Source: Pseudomonas sp. stari2 (GTDB lineage Bacteria; Pseudomonadota; Gammaproteobacteria; Pseudomonadales; Pseudomonadaceae). From it: a stretch of 64,000 nucleotides of DNA. The position numbers and the translations under genes were made by a program. Below are positions 57,850 through 64,000 of this stretch, one piece after another. The notes below the pieces were generated by a model. The model did no database searches. It saw only the letters and a program-made list of their open reading frames with translations, and was not told the DNA's origin. Numbering within the stretch: the stretch's first letter is position 1; every line of letters starts with the position of its first letter. The stretch spans positions 4,335,501 to 4,399,500 of the forward strand of contig NZ_CP099760.1 of NCBI RefSeq assembly GCF_040760005.1, given 5' to 3'.

Positions 57850-59169
57850 TTACAAGACCATCGCGGCCATCCAGCCCGCCGCCAGCAACGGCAGGTTGTA
57901 ATGCAGGAAGGTTGGCACCACGGTGTCCCAGATGTGGTGGTGCTGACCGTCGATGTTCAAGCCGGAGGTCGGGCCGAGGGTCGAGTCCGAGGCCGGCGAA
58001 CCGGTGTCGCCCAAAGCCCCGGCAGTGCCGACGATGCAGACGATCGCCATCGGGCTGAAACCCAGCTGTACGCACAGCGGGACGAAAATCGCCGCGAGGA
58101 TCGGCACCGTGGAGAAGGACGAACCGATACCGATGGTCACCATCAGCCCCACCAACAGCATCAGCAACGCGCCAATGGCCTTGCTGTGATCGATCTGCGC
58201 CGCCGCGCTTTCGACCAGCGTGCGCACCTCACCGGTGGCCTTCAATACTTCGGCAAAACCCGAGGCGGCGATCATGATGAAGCCGATCATCGCCATCATT
58301 TTCATGCCTTCGGTGAACAGGCCGTCAGTCTCGCGCCACTTTACGATGCCCGACGCCGAGAAAATCAGGAAACCGGCCAGCGCCCCGATAATCATCGAGT
58401 CCAGCAGCAGCTGGATAATGAAGGCTGCAGCAATAGCCAGACCGGCAATGCCAATGGTCATCGGGTTGTAGGCGACGCTGACCTGTTCAACCTGCTCAAT
58501 CTTCTCCAGATCATAGACACGCTTTTTGCGGTAGCTGAAGAACACCGCCATCAACAGCCCAAACACCATACCTGCGGCCGGAATGGCCATCGCGTGCATG
58601 ACGTTGACCTGGCTGATATCGACGCCGGCCTTGCTGACGTTGGCCAGCAGGATCTGGTTGAGGAAGATGTTGCCGAAACCGACCGGAAACACCATGTACG
58701 GCGTGATCAGGCCGAAGGTCATGACGCAGGCGATCAGCCGGCGATCCAGTTGCAGCTTGGTCAATACATATAGAAGCGGCGGCACCAGCAATGGAATGAA
58801 CGCAATGTGGATCGGCAAGATGTTCTGCGAAGCGATCGCCACCACCCACAGCAAGCCGATCAGCAGCCATTTGACGCTGCCGCCACCGGATGCGTGCTGA
58901 CGATCGACCATCGTCAGGGCCTTGTCAGCCAGCGCATGGGCCAGGCCCGACTTGGCAATCGCCACGGCGAAAGCGCCGAGTAACGCGTAGGACAACGCCA
59001 CTGTCGCCCCCCCGCCCAGGCCACTGTTGAACGCCTTGAGCGTGGCGTCGATGCCCAGGCCGCCGGTCAGGCCACCGACCAGCGCACCGACGATCAACGC
59101 GATTACCACATGCACTCGGGACAGGCTGAGGATCAGCATGACGCCGACCGCAGCAATCACTGCATTCAT
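57850..59169 (-). CDS. Na+/H+ antiporter-family (NhaC-like) carrier
   Basis: A 439-residue inner-membrane carrier with about ten to twelve helices. [40 protein letters not shown] and [20 protein letters not shown] are typical of the Na+/H+ antiporter family that is close to NhaC and to some amino acid carriers. [20 protein letters not shown] is the second conserved loop. It lies between two chemoreceptor genes, as PA2653 does in P. aeruginosa as I recall it, so it may import a compound that the receptors sense. Confidence 0.85.
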   Translation of the reverse strand: MNAVIAAVGVMLILSLSRVHVVIALIVGALVGGLTGGLGIDATLKAFNSGLGGGATVALSYALLGAFAVAIAKSGLAHALADKALTMVDRQHASGGGSVKWLLIGLLWVVAIASQNILPIHIAFIPLLVPPLLYVLTKLQLDRRLIACVMTFGLITPYMVFPVGFGNIFLNQILLANVSKAGVDISQVNVMHAMAIPAAGMVFGLLMAVFFSYRKKRVYDLEKIEQVEQVSVAYNPMTIGIAGLAIAAAFIIQLLLDSMIIGALAGFLIFSASGIVKWRETDGLFTEGMKMMAMIGFIMIAASGFAEVLKATGEVRTLVESAAAQIDHSKAIGALLMLLVGLMVTIGIGSSFSTVPILAAIFVPLCVQLGFSPMAIVCIVGTAGALGDTGSPASDSTLGPTSGLNIDGQHHHIWDTVVPTFLHYNLPLLAAGWMAAMVL

Positions 59170-59416
59170 TTCACTACCTCAAAAACACGACGGTAAAGCC
59201 ATTCACCGCCAGACAGGATGAGTCCGGCCGGCAAGCCACGAGGGTCGCCAGCGGATTTGCATAGAGGGTCTTATTAGAAGGGCGCGCACTGTGCCGCAGA
59301 GCGGGCGCAGTGTCAAAGCGACGGGGCGTGCCACTGTGTAACTTTCCATGATCAAACTGCTGAAGATGGCATATCCGCCACAACGTGCGTCAATTCGCCA
59401 TATTGCATTTGCACCA

Positions 59417-59443
59417 TAAAGAAAGTCGAAACGCGGCCGTTAC
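59417..59443 (+). promoter_or_regulatory. Sigma-28 (FliA)-like promoter of the TlpQ-like gene
   Basis: TAAAGAAA and GCCGTTAC are separated by 11 bases, against the consensus TAAAGTTT-11-GCCGATAA. It ends 40 bases before the start codon. It lies in the 314-base region between the divergent antiporter and chemoreceptor genes, where I see no other feature. Confidence 0.6.
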
Positions 59444-59483
59444 AGTGCAAAGTCTCAGATATTTATCGAATAAGGACGTCTGC

Positions 59484-61631
59484 ATGTCGCTCAGACAACT
59501 TTCCATCCAATGGAAAATCACCCTGCTCGCCGGGCTCTGCCTGGCCGGTATCGTGACCCTGTTGGTGGGTCTTTCGCTGTATCGCATGGAGCACAGTTCT
59601 GAACTGGTCAAAGCCTCCAGCATGGAGATGCTCACCGAATCGGCTCAGGCGCGCATCGAATCCCAGGGCGAAGTTCAGGCGGCGGGCATTCGCCAGCAGT
59701 TCATGGACGCCTATCAATATGGCCATGGTTTTTCGCGTCAGGTGCTGTTCCTGCGCGAACAGGCCGAGAAGCGCTTTCTCGATGCCTTCGACCTGCGCGA
59801 AGACATGACCCGTCAGGTGAAATCGGCGCTACAGGCCAACCCGGAATTGCTCGGCCTGTCGCTGGTGTTCGAAGCCAACGCGCTGGACGGCAAGGATGAA
59901 CTGTTTGCAGGCCAGGCCGAACTGGGCAGCAACGACAAGGGCCGTTTCGCCCTGTACTGGTCGCAGCCGACGCCAGGCAAAGTGACCTCGATGGCACTAC
60001 CGGAAAGCGACATGGCCGACACCAGCACCGGCCCCAGTGGCCAGGCCGCCAACGCTTGGTTCACTTGCCCGCGCACCACGCTCAAGCCGTGCGTGATCGA
60101 ACCGTACTTCTATGTGATCGACGGGCAAAAGGTGCTGATGACCAGCATCGTGTTCCCGCTGATGGTCAACGGCAAAGTGATCGCCTCGCTGTCGGTGGAC
60201 ATCAACCTCAACAGCCTGCAGGCGATCAGCCAGGGCGCCAGCAAGAAGCTCTATGACGGCCAGACCGCCGTGAGCATCATCAGTCCCGCCGGACTGCTCG
60301 CCGGCTACAGCCCGGACGCCAGCAAACTCAGCCAGCGCCTGGATGCCGTGGACACCACCAGCGGCACCGAACTGCTGCGCCTGCTCGCTTCGAGCAAAAC
60401 CGTCAGCAGCCTGCACAGCAATGCACAGCTGAAAGTGCTGTCGCCGTTCCAGCCGATTCCCGGTGGTCCGTCGTGGGGCGTACTGCTCGACGTGCCGGAG
60501 AAAGTCCTGGTCAGCCGCGCCGAAGCGCTCAAGCAGCAACTGGATGCCAGCAACACCTCGGGCACCCTGATCGAACTGAGCCTGGGCGTGCTCGCCGCGC
60601 TGGTCGGCCTGCTGCTGGTGTGGCTGATGGCACGCAGTGTGACCAAACCGATCCTCGGCGTGGCCCACATGCTGGAAGACATCGCCAGCGGCGAAGGCGA
60701 CTTGACCCGTCGTCTGGCCTACGACAAGAAAGACGAACTCGGTCAACTGGCCGGTTGGTTCAACCGCTTCCTCGACAAGCTGCAACCGATCATCGCCGAG
60801 GTGAAACGCTCGGTGCAGGACGCGCGCAACACTGCTGACCAGTCCTCGGCCATCGCCACCCAGACCAGCGCCGGCATGGAGCAGCAATACCGTCAGGTCG
60901 ACCAGGTCGCTACCGCGTCCCACGAAATGAGCGCCACCGCCCAGGACGTGGCTCGCAGCGCCGCACAAGCGGCCGAAGCAGCGAAAGATGCCGACCGTGC
61001 TACCCGTCAGGGCCTGACCGTGATCGACCGCACCACCGCCAGCATCGACACCCTCGCCGCCGACATGAGCGCGGCGATGGTGCAAGTCGAAGGCCTGGCT
61101 GCCAACAGCGAGAAGATCGGCACCGTTCTGGAGACCATCCGTGCCATCGCCGAGCAGACCAACCTGCTGGCCCTGAACGCCGCCATCGAAGCTGCCCGTG
61201 CCGGTGAAGCCGGACGCGGTTTTGCCGTGGTCGCTGACGAAGTGCGCAACCTCGCCCGCCGCACTCAAGAATCGGTGGAAGAAACCCGCCAAGTCATCGA
61301 GCAACTGCAAAACGGCACTCAGGACGTGGTCGGCTCGATGGGCAACAGCCATCGCCAGGCTCAGGGCAGCGTTGAACAGGTTGGTCAAGCGGTTACCGCG
61401 CTGCGCCAGATCGGCGATGCGGTCACGGTGATCAGCGACATGAACCTGCAGATCGCCAGCGCCGCTGAAGAACAGAGCGCGGTGGCTGAAGAGATCAACA
61501 ACAACGTGGCGACGATCCGTGATGTGACGGAATCGCTGTCGGGGCAGGCGAATGAGTCGGCGCGGGTGAGTCAGTCGCTCAATAGTCTGGCGAATCAGCA
61601 GCAGAGTCTGATGGATCAGTTCCGGGTCTAA
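59484..61631 (+). CDS. Chemoreceptor with large periplasmic sensor (TlpQ/McpU-like)
   Basis: A 715-residue methyl-accepting chemotaxis protein. Helix 1 (about 10-32) and helix 2 (about 370-392) flank a ~335-residue periplasmic domain of double-Cache size; a HAMP domain ([16 protein letters not shown]) and the signalling tip [20 protein letters not shown] (from about 556) follow. Length and gene order match P. aeruginosa PA2654 (TlpQ, a polyamine/histamine receptor, 714 residues as I recall), so polyamine sensing is the first guess. The ATG at 59484 with TAAGGA upstream is preferred; the frame extends further back over the promoter. Confidence 0.9.
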   Translation: MSLRQLSIQWKITLLAGLCLAGIVTLLVGLSLYRMEHSSELVKASSMEMLTESAQARIESQGEVQAAGIRQQFMDAYQYGHGFSRQVLFLREQAEKRFLDAFDLREDMTRQVKSALQANPELLGLSLVFEANALDGKDELFAGQAELGSNDKGRFALYWSQPTPGKVTSMALPESDMADTSTGPSGQAANAWFTCPRTTLKPCVIEPYFYVIDGQKVLMTSIVFPLMVNGKVIASLSVDINLNSLQAISQGASKKLYDGQTAVSIISPAGLLAGYSPDASKLSQRLDAVDTTSGTELLRLLASSKTVSSLHSNAQLKVLSPFQPIPGGPSWGVLLDVPEKVLVSRAEALKQQLDASNTSGTLIELSLGVLAALVGLLLVWLMARSVTKPILGVAHMLEDIASGEGDLTRRLAYDKKDELGQLAGWFNRFLDKLQPIIAEVKRSVQDARNTADQSSAIATQTSAGMEQQYRQVDQVATASHEMSATAQDVARSAAQAAEAAKDADRATRQGLTVIDRTTASIDTLAADMSAAMVQVEGLAANSEKIGTVLETIRAIAEQTNLLALNAAIEAARAGEAGRGFAVVADEVRNLARRTQESVEETRQVIEQLQNGTQDVVGSMGNSHRQAQGSVEQVGQAVTALRQIGDAVTVISDMNLQIASAAEEQSAVAEEINNNVATIRDVTESLSGQANESARVSQSLNSLANQQQSLMDQFRV

Positions 61632-61640
61632 GGTCCACGC

Positions 61641-61686
61641 AAAGTCCCTGAGAGAGCTGGCTTGCTAGCTCCCTCAGGGACTTTGG
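61641..61686. terminator. REP-like terminator hairpin
   Basis: CAAAGTCCCTGAG pairs with CTCAGGGACTTTG (13 base pairs), and inside it GAGCT pairs with AGCTC. The inner GAGCTGGCTTGCTAGCTCC resembles a P. fluorescens REP core. It lies between two convergent genes and can serve both. Confidence 0.75.
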
Positions 61687-61697
61687 AGTGACAGGAG

Positions 61698-63011
61698 TCA
61701 GCGTTTAGGCAATTCGATCACCACCTTCAAACCGCCCCACTCACTCTCGCCCAACACCAGCAACCCACCCCACGTCTCGACGATATCCCGCACAATCCCC
61801 AGCCCCAAGCCATGCCCATCGGTCTGCTCGTCCAGTCGCGTACCACGACTGAAGACCTGAGCACGCTGCAATTCGGGAATCCCCGGCCCGTCATCTTCAA
61901 CGCTCAGGGCGAAGCCATCCGTGCGCTCGATCACGCTCAGCCGTACCTCGGCATCGGCCCATTTACAAGCGTTGTCCAGCAGGTTACCGAGCAGTTCCAG
62001 CAGGTCTTCACGATCCCACGGCAGTTGCAGGCCCGGCGGAGACACGTAGCTCAGTTCAAGGTGTTCACCATGGATCATGTTCAACGTCGACAACAGCCCC
62101 GGCAGCTCTGCATCACAATCGAACAGCGCCCCCGGCAGCGCATCGCCGGACAGGCGTGCACGATTGAGTTCGCGGTTCAGCCGTTGTTGAACCTGCTCCA
62201 GTTGTTCCTTGAGGATCTTGCGCAACTCGGGATGGGCATCGAGCTTCTCGCTCGAGGCCAGGCTCAGCAGCACCGCCAGCGGGGTTTTCAGCGCGTGCCC
62301 GAGATTGCCCAGGGCATTGCGCGAACGTTTCAGGCTATCTTCGGTGTGGGCCAACAGGTGGTTGATCTGCGCCACCAGCGGCTCCAACTCTTCAGGCACC
62401 TGTTCGTCGAGCTGCGAACGCTGGCCTTGCTGCAATTGGGCGATCTGTTCACGGGCTCTCTCCAGTGGGCGCAAAGCACGACGCACGGTGATGCGCTGCA
62501 AGATCAGAATCAGCAGCAACCCGGCCAGCCCGAGACCGAGGCCGATCTGGCGCATGCGCTGGAAGCTCTCGCGCACCGGCGTGTAATCCTGGGCCACGCT
62601 GATGGAAATCGACTGGCCGAGCCGTCGATAGTCCGAACGCAGCACCAACAACTGCTGGCCGTCCGGCCCCAACTGCAGGTTGCTGTGCAAACCGGGTCGT
62701 TCGAGCAGCGGCAAGTCCTGATCCCACAAGGATCGGGAACGCCAGTGGCTTTCAGCGAAGTCGATGCGAAAGTAATGCCCGGAAAACGGTCGCTGATAAG
62801 CCGGCGACAAGTGTCGCTCATCCAGCTGCAAGCCTTGCGGACCACGGACCAGTGCCACCAGCAGGCTCTCGCTGTCGTTACGCAACCCGGCTTCGAGATA
62901 GCGCTGCAAACCCGCTTCGAACAGCCACAGGCTGGTTTGTGCCAACAGCACGCCGACGACCACCAGCACGCTGATCAACCCCAGGCTCAAGCGGCGCTGG
63001 ATCGATCTCAC
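61698..63011 (-). CDS. Sensor histidine kinase (possibly BqsS/CarS-like)
   Basis: A 437-residue kinase. Membrane helices at about 10-32 and 155-172 flank a ~120-residue periplasmic sensor. Then come the phosphoacceptor His239 in LGHALKTPL, the N box [13 protein letters not shown], and G boxes VEDDGPGI and GHGLGLGI. The start overlaps the stop of the response regulator by 4 bases (ATGA). Gene order next to the TlpQ-like receptor recalls PA2656 (BqsS/CarS, Fe2+/Ca2+ sensing), but I do not see the RExxE iron motif in the sensor, so the signal is uncertain. PhoQ/PmrB-like kinases are an alternative. Confidence 0.88.
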   Translation of the reverse strand: MRSIQRRLSLGLISVLVVVGVLLAQTSLWLFEAGLQRYLEAGLRNDSESLLVALVRGPQGLQLDERHLSPAYQRPFSGHYFRIDFAESHWRSRSLWDQDLPLLERPGLHSNLQLGPDGQQLLVLRSDYRRLGQSISISVAQDYTPVRESFQRMRQIGLGLGLAGLLLILILQRITVRRALRPLERAREQIAQLQQGQRSQLDEQVPEELEPLVAQINHLLAHTEDSLKRSRNALGNLGHALKTPLAVLLSLASSEKLDAHPELRKILKEQLEQVQQRLNRELNRARLSGDALPGALFDCDAELPGLLSTLNMIHGEHLELSYVSPPGLQLPWDREDLLELLGNLLDNACKWADAEVRLSVIERTDGFALSVEDDGPGIPELQRAQVFSRGTRLDEQTDGHGLGLGIVRDIVETWGGLLVLGESEWGGLKVVIELPKR

Positions 63012-63676
63012 GAAGCCTGTCCGCCAAACAGATACCCCTGACCTCGCCGGGTTTCGATCACGCTCTTGCCGAGCTTGCGCCGCAGGTGATTGACGTGGAC
63101 TTCAAGCACGTTGGAATCGCGTTCGGTTTCGCCGTCGTAGAGGTGTTCGGCGAGGTGGCTCTTGGAGAGGATCTGCTCCGGGTGCAGCATGAAGTAGCGC
63201 AGCAGACGGAATTCGGCAGCGGTCAGCTGAATGTCGGCACCGTCGCGCACGACACACTGACGGCCCTCGTCCAGATGCAGGCCGGCGGCCTTGAGCGTCG
63301 GCTGGTTGGCCTGACCTTTGGAGCGGCGCAGCAGCGACTGGATGCGCAAATGCAGCTCTTGCGGGTGGAAGGGTTTAGTCAGGTAATCGTCGGCACCGGC
63401 CTTCAGGCCTTCGATGCGCTCGGCCCATGAATCGCGAGCGGTGAGGATCAGCACCGGAATCGTCAGACCGCCGGCACGCCATTGCGCCAGCACCTCAAGC
63501 CCCGGCACGCCGGGCAGACCGAGGTCGAGGATAATCAAGTCATAGGGCTCGCTGCTGCCCTGATAAACCGCATCGCGCCCGTCCGCCAGCCAGTCCACCG
63601 CGTAGCCCTGACGTTGCAGGCCAGCGAGCAATTCGTCGGCCAGCGGTACGTGGTCTTCCACCAGGAGCAAGCGCAT
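63008..63676 (-). CDS. OmpR-family response regulator (possibly BqsR/CarR-like)
   Basis: A 222-residue regulator: receiver domain (1-~115) with phosphoacceptor Asp51 in [10 protein letters not shown], acidic Glu7/Asp8, Thr in LTARD and Lys in DYLTKPF. The C-terminal winged helix ends [20 protein letters not shown]. It belongs to the PmrA/QseB-like branch. It is coupled to the downstream kinase and starts 3 bases after the PepSY gene. The targets cannot be read from the window. Confidence 0.9.
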   Translation of the reverse strand: MRLLLVEDHVPLADELLAGLQRQGYAVDWLADGRDAVYQGSSEPYDLIILDLGLPGVPGLEVLAQWRAGGLTIPVLILTARDSWAERIEGLKAGADDYLTKPFHPQELHLRIQSLLRRSKGQANQPTLKAAGLHLDEGRQCVVRDGADIQLTAAEFRLLRYFMLHPEQILSKSHLAEHLYDGETERDSNVLEVHVNHLRRKLGKSVIETRRGQGYLFGGQAS

Positions 63677-63679
63677 CGG

Positions 63680-63991
63680 TCAATCTTCCTTGTCTTTCAC
63701 GAGTTCACCGGTGTCCGCCTTCAGGTGCAGCTCACGGGCCACGCCTTCGACGGTCAGCAACTCGACTTCATAAATGTAGACGTCGTGTTTTTCTTCCAGC
63801 TCGACTTCCAGCAGTTTCGCGCCGGGATAACGGTCCATCGCCTGCTGCAGCACTTGCTCCAGCGGCAGGATCACACCCTGCTTGCGCAGATTGAGGGCTT
63901 CGTCGGGACCCAGGTCACGAGCCATGGCCGTCGAGCAAAACATCACCAGCGCCAATGCCGTACGGCGGGTGGCGCGAACATTAACCTTCAT
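63680..63991 (-). CDS. Exported PepSY-domain protein
   Basis: A 103-residue protein with a signal peptide (about 1-24, ending STAMA) and one PepSY domain: LEQVLQQAMDRYPGAKLLEV and the closing VARELHLKADTGELVKDKED. Small PepSY proteins in two-component operons are often targets or modulators of the kinase. It is the first gene of a tight three-gene unit with the regulator and kinase. Only 9 bases lie upstream before the window ends, so more genes may precede it. Confidence 0.85.
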   Translation of the reverse strand: MKVNVRATRRTALALVMFCSTAMARDLGPDEALNLRKQGVILPLEQVLQQAMDRYPGAKLLEVELEEKHDVYIYEVELLTVEGVARELHLKADTGELVKDKED

Positions 63992-64000
63992 TACGTATCC

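Overview
The window is a stretch of chromosome from a fluorescent-type Pseudomonas (P. fluorescens/koreensis-like). The evidence is the GC-rich codon use and a divergent ampR-ampC pair. It also holds DNA polymerase II, selD-mnmH, an intergenic repeat of the kind common in this genus, and a gene block at the right end whose order matches what I remember of P. aeruginosa PA2652-PA2658. I see no rRNA or tRNA gene, insertion sequence, prophage or CRISPR array. All assignments come from reading the translations; no database was searched.

Left part (1-16.6 kb): a cut-off EamA exporter; a D-glucarate cluster (FadR-type regulator, permease gudP, dehydratase gudD) with a visible FadR-type operator; ampR/ampC; a small protein with a palindrome-rich leader; a DUF4174 protein; a TauE/SafE exporter with a small partner; a lipoprotein; a periplasmic galactose mutarotase; an aldo/keto reductase; a DUF1810 protein whose 3' end overlaps polB; a CBS protein and a glutathione transferase.

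Middle-left (16.6-28.9 kb) is the most interesting part. After a gene-free kilobase come tonB-exbB-exbD, a TonB-dependent receptor and a complete YejABEF-type peptide ABC importer, all on the + strand. Behind them lies a small gene for an exported protein made almost entirely of ten tandem 13-residue repeats (core AEGGSDRL), closed by a terminator. Together these could form a peptide system: an exported multi-copy precursor plus a dedicated two-membrane route for taking the peptides back in. That is an inference from gene order and protein architecture.

Middle (28.9-37.6 kb): a DUF1615 lipoprotein, a flavin monooxygenase, a zinc-type HemB, PhzF, a YghU/YfcG-type glutathione transferase, a periplasmic histidine phosphatase and the selenium pair selD-mnmH.

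Right part (37.6-64 kb): a 3,506-residue autotransporter with about 24 beta-strand repeats; a nucleoside uptake pair (Tsx porin and NUP permease-family protein) behind a perfect PurR-like palindrome; an oxidoreductase/XapX/AraC group; several small proteins including a metallothionein; a dispersed repeat; a pair of small DUF606 transporters with a LysR regulator; two chemoreceptors flanking a Na+/H+ antiporter-family carrier, each chemoreceptor with a sigma-28-like promoter; and a response regulator, histidine kinase and PepSY protein at the end.
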